From NCBI GenBank assembly GCA_036346225.1, contig JARFIW010001469.1, forward strand, positions 7,472,001 to 7,536,000: 64,000 nt of DNA, read 5' to 3'. How positions within the stretch are numbered: the stretch's first letter is position 1; the number at the start of each line of letters is the position of its first letter. The DNA comes from Platerodrilus igneus (taxonomy: Eukaryota > Arthropoda > Insecta > Coleoptera > Lycidae). This document shows positions 20,662-32,290 of this stretch, piece after piece. The notes below the pieces were generated by a model. It was not told the origin of the DNA. It saw only the letters and a program-made list of their open reading frames with translations, and ran no database searches. The translations under genes and the position numbers were made by a program.

Positions 20662-21070
20662 TGTTAAAACTTCATACAGTTGGAGGTCAGCGATTGACAG
20701 TATAGATGGCCTTATCGTATATTGTTGTTGTGCTACACATATGGCGGAGCGATAAAGCTTTTTCGCTTGACCAACATCACTCTCTCGTATCGTTTCACCG
20801 ACTCAACACCTAGTAACTATAACCGCGAGTGCATAAGTGCTGCTGCCCGACCAGATTGCGTCGACCGGTAAACAAGACCTATCTTCGCGGGAGTAAATTG
20901 GTGAACAACATTGCAAGGTAAGCAAAACATTAATTACGGGTTGACCTATGTTACTGTTTTTCGCGCCTTACCTCCAATTACATATAATTACAGTCCATTT
21001 GCTAAGCTTTACGCTTTGGGAAACGTTCTGGAGCTGTCCCGTTTTTATACACTCCAACGTGTACCACACA
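20662..21070 (+). repeat. 3' LTR of BEL/Pao element 1
   Basis: 409 bp, TGTTAAAACTTC...GTACCACACA. Eight substitutions against the 5' LTR by hand count. Confidence 0.95.
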
Positions 21071-21075
21071 CACTG
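21071..21075. repeat. Right 5-bp TSD of BEL/Pao element 1
   Basis: CACTG, identical to 14211-14215. Confidence 0.92.
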
Positions 21076-21549
21076 TATAAAAAAAAGTGAGAACAAACTG
21101 TATATACACTTTAATTGTATTGTAACACAACTTGTGCATCCACTTGACACAGCATAAACATTGTTCTTTCTACTTCCTGGTTGCGGTTGTTATAGTTAAT
21201 AAATAATACTGCAGTGAAGTAACATCAGTTACAATTTATAACTTAAATTACGCGCTTTATGTATGACAAACGAGAAATACACTTTATCAAGAAAACTTTT
21301 AATAATGTATTAGCAGCAAGCCCGACTGCAAAATATAGTCACAAAAGATCCAAAAAGCGATTTATAATTTTACTTAAATAGCAACATTGAACATTCTTGA
21401 CTATCAAACACATGCCTTGATAAGGAACCGGAAAGTATAATATATCAAATGGGAACTCATAAATTAAATAAAAGGACTAACAAAGTTGGCTGCCTAACTG
21501 AGCTATTACAAATTTGAAACGATAAAAGTATAGCGAACCTGTATATTTA
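21076..21549. other. A/T-rich spacer
   Basis: No gene or repeat recognised. Confidence 0.5.
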
Positions 21550-23365
21550 AATAAGTAGAAACTGAAATGGTCTCTAAATAAAGGAATCAGGAAAATTTAC
21601 AAATACGAAATGAAACGTAAGAAATTTCTTTTTAGCAAAATTAAAAGTGTGGCGTAGGAAACAAAACAACGAACCAAGAAACTCAATGACAGTACGAACA
21701 TAAAGAAAACTCCTATTAGCCAACAAAACAGTACCATAAAGAAAATGAAAGAAAAATCCATACGGCTCGAAGTACCAAAGTACCGGATAAAGCCAAAAAT
21801 GTTGAAATCTATAGGAAAAGTGAAGGACAACAACAAAAACAAACGAAACGCGAAAGAAAGCAGCAGCAAATACAAAACAAGACGTAACTGTCAAGTCCCA
21901 GTAATCTTCTAAGACGGACAATCGAAGAAAACAATATCTAAATAGATCGAAAAGTCGACAAAGTCGTGGTTTCTGAAGAAAAGAAGATAGGTCTAAAATG
22001 CACATACCACAGGAAGAGGATCGAAAACTAAACTGTCAGCGCGAGGACTACCAGTAAGCAAAATCAGCCAAAGGAACGGAATTGCGTATTAGGAATGAAA
22101 GGAAAGAGAAAAACACAAAAACAAAAAAATTATTTATAAACGAACACAAAATCATAGAATAAGGTATTAAAGTAAGGCAGTGTCATCATATGAATTTGGG
22201 ACGCGAGGACTAAAAACGGGGTTTACGTTTTTGCGTCGCCAGGAAGAAACAAAGCGAGACCAGGTATACCTGGTTTGTTAGGATGGGTGGATTTAAGGTC
22301 TTTGACGTGGCAAATACCTAACTATGTGAATTTGTAGGTCCAGTGAGTAACAATTTTACGGATAGAGAAGAGACCAAGGAATTTAGGGGCAGGTTGGCAT
22401 TAAAATAATGTGAAGCATCGAACAGATCGAAATTACGGCGCCAAACAGAATATCCTAATTGGTAGGAAATTCAATGTTGGCTGGTCAGTGGTCTTTCGCA
22501 AATGAAAGAAAAGACGAAATTTAGTAAAGTAATTGACAACTTCAAGTATACAAGATTAATAATTTGTTGGAACGAAAAGAGAACCTACAATATCACAGGA
22601 TATGAGTTACCAGGGATAGGAGAGTTTGGCTCTAGGAGCAAAGAAGTCAAAAGGATGTAACTGTTCAAGTTTGTGACTAGCACAAACAGGACGACATCTG
22701 GTATAGCGAGCAATGTCAGCTTTAAGTTAGGGTCAGTAATAGTTTTGGAGGAAACGAGCCGTTGTTTATGGCACACCACACTGACCAAAAGCAGTAGAAC
22801 GCTGGTGAAAGTATATCAGATGAGTCCGCTAGGTAGCTAGAGCAACGATTTTTGAATTGTTTTGAGAATCGACAGCAATGAAGCCTTGTGGCGTCGGAAA
22901 GGATATTGTTCACCGCGGACTAGGATGGATAACGTCTAGGATATATAGGGACTCTTTGAAGCATAGAATTATACCCGGGATCGGAAGTAGGAAAGGTGAT
23001 TTCAAGGGAGTTTGAGGATAGGGACCGAACGAGAAAGAGTATCAGGAACGACATATTTGCTCTTGCGATGCAGAATAAAAAAGTTATATTAATGAAACCT
23101 GAGAAAACAGCAACCTAAATATTCAGATTGTCTTTGAAGTTTGTTTAGCGAAATGGGCAAATGGTGGTCATTGAGAACAGTAAAGTGAGCGCCTTGGATA
23201 TACGGATAGGATTTTTCAATGCCCCACAAAATTACTAAGCACTCTTTTTCAGTCACGGAATAATTGCGCTCGAGCTTAGAAAGGAAGCGACTAATATAAT
23301 TAACGACTTTCTCACCTTCAGGGGAGTTTTGACTCAGAATAGCACCTAAACCATGTAATATACAT
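21550..23365 (-). pseudogene. Ty3/Gypsy pol relic A (RNase H to integrase)
   Basis: Minus-strand fragments of Gypsy pol, in order from 23340 downward: RNase H (HGLGAILSQNSPEGEKVVNY, LERNYSVTEKECLVILWGIE, DALSRS-like DTLSRSVP), integrase zinc region (about 22700: a segment that in an adjacent frame reads CASHKLEQLHP-like text) and SCDIVGS/YFTKFRL with the first integrase Asp (about 22590). After a deletion comes an integrase tail resembling WRRNFDLFDASHYFNA and WHVKDLK-type text (about 22430-22290). RT is absent; homology stops abruptly at 23365. From 22200 to 21550 the strand is T-rich with a long uninformative ORF. Many stops. No macrodomain seen behind this integrase. Confidence 0.7.
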
Positions 23366-23414
23366 TTTTGCCAAGATTTATAAGTACGTAGATTTTTTGG
23401 TTTACTACACCTAC

Positions 23415-23954
23415 TGTGAGTTTACCAATTATTTAATTCAGTAATTAGTTTCAAGATATTGTAGAGAGCTACTAATAACGCGTTTCACCAATTTAGAACA
23501 AGTAAAAACAAATGTCTTTATTACACACTATTCACAAGTCTAGTTAACAATATATGGCTTATTTATAGAGGTTTCAGTCCAATTAACAACTAAGAACTAT
23601 CACACTAATGCTATTTACAAGCACTAATATCTTCTTAAACTAAATTCTTAACTATAGGTCTATTGATAACACTAACACTACTGTAATTTATTCATTACCC
23701 TTTTGTCTATTTATGTACAAGCTTGCGGTACAATATGCACGTTCGTAATGATCCACTAACTATACACGAGATGATCTATATACGACATTTTGATATAGAC
23801 TAACTTCTGTACACTCATCGCCGATCTTATATATACCTTAGAATTAACTAGATGATTCATAGTCTGGTGTTTGCTCGAATGTTTGAGACTTCTGTAGAAT
23901 ACACTTCGGTTATGCAGTTTGCGTGTTGGACGGGTTGCCTAATAATTCGTAACA
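23415..23954 (-). repeat. Probable 3' LTR of Gypsy relic B
   Basis: On the minus strand it starts TGTTACGAATTATTAGG directly after a purine tract (AAAGAGGGGGCAG), contains TATATAAG near 23830 and an AATAAAGAC near 23518, and ends CTCACA at 23415. About 540 bp. Ends are inferred from TG...CA and the purine tract; no second LTR is in the window to confirm them. Confidence 0.65.
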
Positions 23955-24019
23955 CTGCCCCCTCTTTAAAACCGTTACGTCCCGTAATTGTAAAACATTT
24001 TGACGCCAATTCAATGATT

Positions 24020-24366
24020 GATGACGATATCGGCAGCTATCTCCTCAGGTGCAATTACCACGTCGTTGGAAATAACAGTCAACACTCTTTGCTTGGTCTT
24101 GGTAGGCAACTGGTTGATAACAACAAACAAGGACCTGGATGTTGGTTCCCTGGAAAATTATTTCTAGCATATTTCGAACTATTTTCCAATCTAAGCGATC
24201 CAGTCCACAGCATAGCTTGGGCATCGCCAGTCTCCTTACTCCATTTTCCATCATCTGAGTCTTAAGATTCAGCAAAGCCTCCCATAGATGTCCATAACTA
24301 GGTCTCTATCATGGAGAATTTTTGGTGACCAGATAGTAAACATAACGATTTCCATCCTGAAGAACC
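24020..24366 (-). pseudogene. Gypsy relic B: C-terminal half of a macrodomain
   Basis: Second half of an OARD1/TARG1-type macrodomain, the fold that binds and removes ADP-ribose from proteins. It starts beyond the SINE with VLVLQDGNRYVYYLVTK. Then comes a frame change and, in ORF 24275-24045, NLKTQMMENGVRRLAMPKL, CCGLDRLDWKIVRNMLEIIF and FQGTNIQVLV. The Lys of YYLVTK and the Asp of CGLDRLDW correspond to the two catalytic residues known in OARD1 and are kept. One glycine of the usual GCGLD is Cys. It lies directly before the purine tract and LTR, so it is the last coding part of the element. Confidence 0.8.
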
Positions 24367-24381
24367 AAAACTTTTCCTACA
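24367..24381. repeat. Left 15-bp TSD of SINE copy 1
   Basis: aaaacttttcctaca, repeated exactly at 24684-24698. Length is typical for LINE-mobilised SINEs. Confidence 0.9.
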
Positions 24382-24683
24382 CTACATGGGATTTTCCAAT
24401 GCTCTACCCGAAGGTATTACATTAGCCAGGAAGCGAGTTTTTTTACCTGAAAAATTTGGAATTTTGCCGAACCCTTGCTGTTCCAAGCAAGGTAGGGACC
24501 TTTAACGTGCGTGACAACACTCACACACGGGACCTCCATTTTACCTCTCATCCGAACGAGGGCGTATTTTTGTGAAAAAATGCTCTCCTAACATTTTTCA
24601 AGCGGACCGTGTCGGGATTCGAACCCGGGACTTTGCGCGTAGTAGTCACACACATACCAACTACGCCACGGAGCCGCCTTAAA
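24382..24683 (-). mobile_element. tRNA-derived SINE, copy 1
   Basis: About 300 bp on the minus strand. The head begins near 24680 with GGCGGCTCCGTGGCGTAG; the Pol III A box TGGCGTAGTTGG is at 24668-24657 and the B box GGTTCGAATCC at 24625-24615, both matching consensus. The body includes TTGTCACGCACGTTAAA, shared with the copy at 27119-27417. It has no coding capacity and depends on a LINE for movement. It sits in the macrodomain of Gypsy relic B with a perfect 15-bp TSD, so it is younger than that element. Confidence 0.9.
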
Positions 24684-24698
24684 AAAACTTTTCCTACA
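24684..24698. repeat. Right 15-bp TSD of SINE copy 1
   Basis: aaaacttttcctaca, identical to 24367-24381. Confidence 0.9.
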
Positions 24699-25089
24699 GT
24701 TGGCTGCTGTTGTACTAATTTACCCACACATCGAAACATTTTCTTGTAAACAACAGCTATTCCCGTTGACATTTGCAAATCTTGAACTACGCAATGTGCA
24801 AGGGAATACTCTTCTGGTGCTCTCTAAACAGATCTTGCTGTTTTTCAACAACATCAAATCTCGCCTTAGCCGAACCACCATACGCCGCCATGAAACTCTT
24901 AAAATCTCCATTTGGCTCAGGATTAATAACTCTTCGAACACCGTTTTCATTACTCGAGTCTTCTTGGTTGTTGACAGCATAAGACGTTAAACGGTCAAAG
25001 TGTACCATTTTCGGTTTACCACGGGGAGATCTTCTGATCCATAAAAGGGGAAGATGTTGTAATGTGTGGTACATAGTTGATGGAGACAC
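24699..25089 (-). pseudogene. Gypsy relic B: integrase C-terminus fused to N-terminal half of a macrodomain
   Basis: ORF 25089-24787 reads through from a Gypsy integrase tail (RRSPRGKPKMVHFDRLTSY) over a linker of about 40 residues into the start of a macrodomain (SAKARFDVVEKQQDLF). After a frameshift near 24840 the macrodomain goes on as EEYSLAHCVVQDLQMS and TGIAVVYKKMF, up to the SINE junction. SLAHC-V-D and GIA-V-KK-F are core signatures of OARD1-type macrodomains. The open frame across the junction indicates that the macrodomain was part of the Pol polyprotein. Upstream of 25089 the pol homology is lost within a few codons. Confidence 0.82.
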
Positions 25090-27118
25090 CGCCGGTGTGT
25101 GGTGTCATGCGGCAGCGACGTGTGGCAGTCGTTGTTCATGACCAGACGAGACATAATGTTTTGCTATCTCATAAATTTGTCTCATACATTCAACTAATGA
25201 AATATCATAAAAGTGTGAATTGGTTTTCTAAACAAAACAGTTATATTGCTAACGTAACGCCAGCATGGATGAAACTTAGATAAGTAGGCTACATGAGCCA
25301 TGTTCCTTTAATCGAGCATATTCACATTTATCTCGTATATCTCAGAAATTATTTTAGGCAGGGAATTATTAACTAAAGTTGTTTTAAATAAAATATACAA
25401 TATAGCTGACTAAACACGCTTGGAGGCTTTATATAAAAAAGAAAGTTTGTATCTTTGTACAAGAAAGGGTTAGCTTGGCATCAATACTAATAACGTAATT
25501 AAATTGTTCTTGATTAAAATTCCCTTTGTACAAGATGTAGCTTAAAATCTATTAAACGGTTACGAAGAGATTTTTGTTCCATACCCTGCAGATAGAGTGT
25601 ATAAAGCATTATGCAAAGTACTAGGGCTCGTCACAATTTTGCATAGAATTGAACTATCCACGGTGCTCTTATACGAGATACAGCACATGAAAATTTGTTG
25701 GACATCAATATACCACGTAGTTTAAAGCTGTTAATATCATAAAGAGTTTGTCAGTTGCCGCACACTTTTTACAGCCTCTGTGTTGTGCTAAAACAGACAT
25801 CTCTACGCATCTAGGGAATATTTATGTGCAGGCTATTTTCATAACATCATACCCTAAAGTTGGTAGCATTTTGTCATTGCTTTGATTTTATCAGGCTTTA
25901 AAGTTTATGAAAACTTAAGTTTTTCAGGTATACTGAGGTAGTTTTGCTTTTCTTGCTATAATGCGGTATTTAGTTAATGGATTTGAAGTTAATTTATTAA
26001 TATCAACTTATTTCTTTGTAAAAACAATACTAAAAGACAGGACTAATTTTAAACACGCGTACAAGATTGGAAAATTTGTATTCCGCGTTCGATCTCTTTT
26101 AACTTTGATTAATACACACGCACGTATGTATCAACACAGCAAAATTATTTAGGAATCATGTAATAACAGAAAAGGTTCCATTTACCCTCCTCAGCAGTTG
26201 AGATAACGGTCATTTTGCAATCAACAAAATAATCAATTGCAGCCATAAAATTAAATATTCGCCCAGAAATATACTGCCTTCAAAGCAATCATGCTAGCTA
26301 TCAAGCGGAAACACAAGGATCTATAATTCGAAATTGCAAAACCGAAGAATGTTTTTTTATTAAGAAATGCAAAGTCTGTCATGGAATTGATCTTGAGTCG
26401 CAGGATATCAGATATAATTCAAACGAAAGACCACCACATGGACAATGATCCAATTCACGGTCTGCTAATTTCGCGGATGATTACTCAGAAAACCGACGAA
26501 GCTTAGAGAACTGGTGGAAACGGCAAAAGCAACATTAAACTTTTTGCCGCTTTAATTACAATGCTGAATATATTATGTGTGACCAGAAAATGTTTTAGTG
26601 GACGCTTACTATACCATGAGCAATTTAACAAAAAGATTTGAAATACTTTTGGCAGCTACTCACTATTTATTGCAATAATTAATAATTTGTACACTTGTAT
26701 AATCAAATTTAGTAGATGTGCTTAGGTCACATGATTTTATCTATGGATTGAAATGTCGAATGTTTTGTATTTGCCTATAAATGTATTGGTTGTTACTTAT
26801 TATATAATATTGTGAATTACAGTCTTGCTTATGTAAATATTTAGATCGTACGCCTGGTAAAACACCCGAAAGAATGGAGGCATTTAATGGCGAGTTATCA
26901 CAAAAAATCAACTACATTTTAACTACCTATCGAATTTTGTAGGACAATTGCTGAAAATTTGTCTCATATGTACTTGATTTTAGGTATAGGAATCAAAGTT
27001 TTAAGTCTGTAATGTGTAACATATCTCGAACTCCTCTTAGTGATGGAAGTGGGAGGATTTATATGGCTTCTGCAGAAGTGTCCAGCCGTACGAGGGGTTT
27101 GGTTTGTTGGTGATCCCC
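25090..27118. other. Intergenic, nothing recognised
   Basis: About 2 kb of A/T-rich sequence. Short ORFs (such as 25961-26152) show no motif. I see no terminal repeats or tandem arrays. Confidence 0.5.
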
Positions 27119-27417
27119 CTACATTTAATTATCTAATTTTTCTCCCGAAGGGACTACATTGGCCTGAAAGCAAGATTTTTTACCTGGAAATTTTGAATTT
27201 TGTCGAATCCTTGCTATTCCAAGCAAGGTAGGAATTTTTAACGTGCGTGACAACATTCATACACGGGACTTACGTTTTACCTCTCATCCGTACGAGGGCG
27301 CATTTTGTGCAAAAAAGTATTCGCCTAACATTTTTCAAGCGGTCCCTGTCGGTAATCGAACCCGATACGTTGGGATCAGCAATCATACACGAACCTGTCC
27401 GATCCAGGGAGCCACCT
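27119..27417 (-). mobile_element. tRNA-derived SINE, copy 2 (older)
   Basis: Aligns along its length with copy 1. Shared landmarks on the plus strand are gtgcgtgacaacattcatac versus gtgcgtgacaacactcacac, acctctcatccgtacgaggg and cctaacatttttcaagcgg. A and B boxes are decayed (GGTTCGATTACC-like). No obvious TSD remains, consistent with greater age. Confidence 0.85.
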
Positions 27418-27782
27418 AGTTTCTTGGCAACTGCAGGTTACGGAGGCGCTGTCTTGAGTAGAGAGAGCGATGAGACGCGAACGGACTGCAGGTGTTTTTG
27501 GTGATGATATTGACCGGTGAAGGTATTGTCGCTCTGCACGTTTTTTCTGACTTCATTAGGATAAGTGGTAACTGTAAACAATTTGTATGAACAGTTTACA
27601 TTGCTTAGACAATAGGTTTTTAGTTCAGTTGGTACTAAAGGTACTGTTATAATCTTCCTTAGCATATTAATTTTCGTTTGCAATTAAAGGCTCACGTAGT
27701 ATCTTTACGTATTGGTTATTATTACAATGCTTTTACCTAAGAATCTGTTACAACTATTCGACGTCAAATACTACTTTATAAG
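27418..27782 (+). other. Presumed 5' LTR region of Gypsy relic C
   Basis: Non-coding sequence directly before a primer-binding-site-like motif. LTR ends not resolved and no partner LTR found. Confidence 0.3.
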
Positions 27783-27800
27783 TGGCACCCAACGCGTGGC
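27783..27800 (+). other. tRNA-Lys-type primer-binding site (Gypsy relic C)
   Basis: TGGCACCCAACGCGTGGC, close to the retroelement primer site complementary to tRNA-Lys (TGGCGCCCAACGTGGGGC); the match is strong over the first 12 bases. It lies at the right distance upstream of a degraded gag and a Gypsy protease. Confidence 0.5.
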
Positions 27801-29370
27801 GTTATCCATATAATTATATTATACATAAAATTATAATGTGGTAACAATACGAAATTGCTGCAGAAAGACGAACAATCGCTAAACGCGTGGCGACGGTGGA
27901 TTTTTTTAAACACAGTAGAGTTGCTTATAACAAATTAGTGTTTAGATTAACATGAACTGTGTTAAGTTCGATCTTTATAGCACGCAGGAATGTGAACGTT
28001 TGTAGTGAAAAGATAACTGACGCCTGTTAGTTTACTTGTGCGACCGGTACATCTTCAGATGTTGACAAAGACAACGTGCGGTCTATTATCGATTGTATTG
28101 AAAAACCTTTCAGAATTCTAGATTACCTTAACCTGTCAAAGAATAAAGGAACATGTCTTATCCTTATTGTTAGTGAGCGTTGAATATTGTTGGAAGATGT
28201 TTAGTAATTAATTACGATGTCAAGATGGGAGAAACGTTAACAAGGTTTGCTTGATGACGAAGGTGAAATGGTTCGATACCATAGGTTTATAAGTTGTTTG
28301 AGTAAATCATTTGAGAAATCATTTGGGGAATCTGGCATAGTTATGTGTACTACACTTAAGAAAAATATGAAATCGATTCAAGGAAGTATGCCAGAGTAAT
28401 TGGCAAACCTATGGAGAAATTCAAGAAATATCAGAATGTATCGTTAGTATTTATACCGAAGAAAAACCGCTGTAAAATATAATGTAAACAGTAATAGAGC
28501 GCAAAATAATAATGAAATAGAGATAGTCGCGTAGAAATTTAAGTGTCAGAGGATATTTCAGCGGCATAACAGAGGTCAATGTTGGTTATCAAAAACATTA
28601 CATTTCAATGTGGAAATTGCATTTTGCGGGAAGTAGTCAAATTCACCCCCTGACTTTAATTGATAAATTAACGTCTCTGCTCGATGAAACTGAAGTTCCT
28701 ATATAATAAAAATATTTATTATGCTTTAGCATGCTTAAAGGGTTCGGCCCCTTGATTGGGCTGAGATCAAACAATTTCAGTCATTCAGTCAGTTTAGAGA
28801 GCTGTTTGTTAACAGATACTGCTAGAATCAAATTTGGTGAGTACGAAAACGGTTCAAAAGCCGACTATGTTTGAAAAGTGAGAAAAGCCAAATACTTGCC
28901 CAAAGCAATAAACAACAATGAATTAAATTCGATCTCCATAAATCATTTCCCCTCCTGATATTATGTAAAGTTTAATAAATACGGGTTGCAAGTCGATAGA
29001 GGATATTGAAAAACATTTAGGAGTTGTTGATACGATAGAAGAGGATATAAATTTGAAAAACGAACCTAAAGTTGAACGTGATTTGGAATCCTGGAGAAAT
29101 AGAGAACGACGTTTATCAAAATAGTCGCAATCATTATAAAATGAGTATCATAACTGGAATAGGACCTAACATATGTTTGAAACTCAGGGTAATAAACAAA
29201 CTTCGATTGCAGCTAGTAATAATAATAATAATACTCCGGCAACTAATTTAAATAGTGCCGATAATAGTCTGGAAGCATCCGCAATATTTAATAAAAATTC
29301 TCTGAGGAAGAAAAAGAAACGGAATCTGAGGTTAAAACAGTAACAATATCACCCACAGTATCCGTTGAAA
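27801..29370 (+). pseudogene. Degraded gag region of Gypsy relic C
   Basis: Assigned by position between the primer site and the protease. No frame is open for long and I recognise no gag domain. An Asn-rich stretch (aataataataataat, 29218-29233) and a basic KKKKKR segment near 29310 precede the protease. Confidence 0.4.
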
Positions 29371-31180
29371 TTGAAGGCAGGGTAATTTAATGCATGATTG
29401 ACTCGGGCATTCAAGTAATTGGTGTCAGTTAACTCTATTTAGGAGAATTATTACAACGGAATCCGAAAATTCCCAGAATTCTTGCTAAATGTTGTATAAT
29501 TATGAGTGCGTTAGGCAATAAATCGACTAAGGTAAACGAACAAGTTTTCCTTACTTTTACGTTGGGAAATCATTAATTTGATTATTCAGTTTTAGTAGTA
29601 CCAGAGCGGTGTACTTTTCTGTTAGCGAAATAGTGGAGGATGGTGAAATTTCGGCAGATAGAAAGGCGGAAATTTATTTGGAAAAGTAATTGCAAACGTG
29701 GCCGTTAACGAAAGAAGATTCGATGAACAGCATCACACGCAGTTGTTTAAGCTTTAAATGCAAAATCAAAGGTTGTTTTTGGATTAACCGGGAAATATTG
29801 CGCGTTACGAACATGAGATATGCTGCACGATTATAATCCTTTTTTCGCGAAATCTTATCCGATTCCTTTATGTTACAGAGACGAGGCAAATCGGCAAATT
29901 CAAGTGATAGTCAACAAGGAGAGAGGGAGGGGGGCGGTAGCTCAAAGTTAAACAAAATATATTAGCCTACTGGTGGTGAAGAAAAATGACGGCTTAATTA
30001 GAGTTTGTCTTGACACAAGATTTTTATACGTGCCCACGACAAAGCATCATGTTGTGCCGCTCAATGTTTGGGAACTAGTTTACAATTTTTACTTGACTCA
30101 AATTCTCAGTACTATTGTTCTTACGTCTTCATATTGACAGATCCCTATTAAAAAAAAGCATCAACAATATATGGGATTTTTGTATGAGTGCCGAACGTGT
30201 TTTGTGCTCTACCCTTTCAAAATTTCCAGGTCAAACTTCGCTTCCTGGCTAATGTTGTACATTTGAGTGGTGTATTGGAAAAAAATGTAGGATGCTATAG
30301 GATCGAACCTGATAGAATAGAGGCCATACAAAAATATCCCGTACCATGTAATGTAAAACAATTAAAAGTATTTTTGTGAGCGTTCGTTAAGATGCTTGAT
30401 TTTGCCATCACTATTCGGGGCTCTTTCTTTGGACTGTTTCTTAAGGAAGAACCAACCTCAAGAGTGGGAGTCGAAGAGAACACACCGTATCAGGAAATCA
30501 AAGAAGCTTTACTGGCGGCTTTGTGTTGAAAGATCTTGATTTCAGTGCAACATTTTACACACAGTAAGACGCGTCGGGGTACGTGTTAGACGCGCTACTA
30601 TTCTAAGTAGATGATGTAAAGAATGAGAAAAATATAATAGCATTTACCAGTTCTGTTATGCAGTGTGCAGAATTGTATTGTACGCTGACTGGAAAAGAGG
30701 CGGCTCCAGTGGTGTTAGCACCGAAAAAGTGTTGTTTGTCTTGGGTGGCGATCTGACGATTTAAGGGAACATAAAGTGTTATCCTTTATCAATTCGTGTA
30801 GGTTACTGTTTGCACGGTTAACCCGTTAGATAATATTCTTAGAAGAATACGATTTTAAGATTGTGTATTATAAGTGGTCAGAGATGCGCTATCCAGATAT
30901 CTTATAAAGGATTCGAAATTTCAAATTTAGATTCCAAATAGCCCCATTATTTCTATATTTGGAATGCAAAAGTCTGAACTTTACAGGAACATATTCAAGA
31001 ATATGAAACACTTAGCCGCGGATTATCAGAAGGATCCATTTTGTGCTCAAACTTTAGCACACCACGAAAGTCCTAATAAAGAACTGAAGACGGTTAAATG
31101 GTTTTTACTGTACAAGGGTTTGTTATTTAGGAGAGGATCGGTGGAAAATGCTGAATTTGAATTATATATTTGAGCAATGG
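29371..31180 (+). pseudogene. Ty3/Gypsy pol relic C (protease, RT, RNase H, start of integrase)
   Basis: Pieces in pol order over several frames. Protease: CMIDSGIQV, with the D-S-G triad at 29401-29409. RT: PLVVVKKNDGLIRVCLDTRF (about 29960), ILSTIVLTSSY-QIPI (about 30110), YMGFLYE. A deletion removes the YxDD box. Connection: RIEPDRIEAIQKYPVPCNVK and QLKVFL (about 30300). RNase H: DASGYVLDALLF (about 30565), and YCTLTGKEAAPVV (about 30680), with a DALSRYLIKD-like remnant near 30885. Integrase zinc region: AADYQKDPFCAQTLAHHESP. Homology ends about 31180 beside a mariner relic. Heavily broken. Confidence 0.75.
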
Positions 31181-31189
31181 CTTGGGTTA

Positions 31190-32193
31190 TGTTGATTTAA
31201 GGGCATCGGTTGATTGTGACTTTTTGGCATAGACCTGCGACTTGAAGAAACCCCACAAGAAAAAGTCTAGCACACAATCTCAGTGGTCAATTCACGTCAC
31301 CTCTGCGTGAGATAACCATGCCCTCAAAACGCTTACACAGAATATTCATTGTGGCGTCCACTGTGTGGCACATAGCGTCATCCTGTTGGGACCGCATGTC
31401 GTTTACGTCCACATCGTTCAATTTGAGCCACAAGATATCGTTTATCATCGCTCTGTAGTGCTCACTATTGACGGTGATGGCCTCACCAACGTCGTTTTTC
31501 AAAAAATACGGACAAATGACGCTGCCGGCCCAAAATCTGCACTAAACAGTAACTTTTTGTGGATGCATTGTCTCCTGGTGTACCTCCTGTGGGTTGGCGT
31601 AGTCCCATATACGGGAGTTGTGATTGTTAACATAGCCATTAATCAAAAAATGCGCCTTGTCGCTAAAGATGATTTTTCGGATAAAATTGGAGTTCCTTCC
31701 AAACGCTCCGAAACCCATCAGCGAACAAACGGCGTTGTATATTTTTATCAACTTTGAGCTCCTAGGTCAATTGAATTTTGTACGGATATAGGCCCGAGTC
31801 CCGACGCAAAATTCGCTAAGTTGAAGTCTGCGAAAGGTCGAGTTCTTGTGCACGACGAGGAATTGACCGTCTGGGGTTCTCTTGCACACTTAGCAGATTG
31901 TTTACCGAACCAGTCGTCTCGAATTTAGCTACCAAGCGTTGATGAGTCGACTTTGAAGGACCATCGTGTCTGCCGTAAAATCGGCGCAATGCGCGTAATG
32001 TTTGCACTAACAAATACTCATTTTGATAATAAAGTTTTATTATCTGCACGTCCTGCTCAATCGGTAACTCGTCATGGTGATTTGGCATCTGTAACTGAAA
32101 AATAAACAACAGATTAGACAGACGTTGAAAAAACAAAATAGTCACAACAGGCTGCCAGCATCGATCCGCTCTTATTGAAAAACCCACTTCCAC
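31190..32193 (-). pseudogene. Mariner-family transposase relic
   Basis: Minus-strand transposase of the Tc1/mariner superfamily. ORF 32193-31816 has the helix-turn-helix region (VQIIKLYYQNEYLLVQTLRA) and the conserved linker NPRRSIPRRAQELDLSQTST. Further down (other frames) come LYPYKIQLT and IFSDKAHFLINGYV, with Asp kept but the neighbouring Glu changed to Lys. Then CHTVDATMNILCKRFEGMVI and RRGDVN (ORF 31502-31287). The usual WPPRSCDLTPLD-FLWG third catalytic segment is only a scrap near 31250. No TIRs found. Inactive. Confidence 0.8.
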
Positions 32194-32290
32194 TATAAGA
32201 TTTTTTTTAATTTAATGTTTCACATTTTCAGAGTTATCTGTTTATACTTAATTTCTAAAAGTTATTGGACTTTGACGCTTTTAGCATTTT

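Larger units (their letters stand above)
14216..21070 (+). mobile_element. BEL/Pao LTR retrotransposon 1 (complete, inactivated)
   Basis: Full-length 6,855-bp element with 409-bp LTRs (TGTTAA...ACACA), exact TSD CACTG, primer-binding site, gag, protease, RT, RNase H, integrase and a purine-rich tract before the 3' LTR. By hand the two LTRs differ by eight substitutions and no indel, about 98% identity, so the insertion is fairly young. The coding region has one in-frame stop (16135-16137) and three frame changes (about 15985, 17740 and 19330). Confidence 0.95.

Noticed and set aside
21574..22005. Minus-strand ORF of 143 codons rich in Phe, Tyr and Leu, membrane-protein-like
   Set aside because: Composition reflects a T-rich strand downstream of a Gypsy relic; no family motif, no signal of selection visible.
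24600..24680. Possible functional tRNA gene on the minus strand (good A and B boxes)
   Set aside because: It is the head of a SINE with a 15-bp TSD, and a related copy with the same body lies at 27119-27417.
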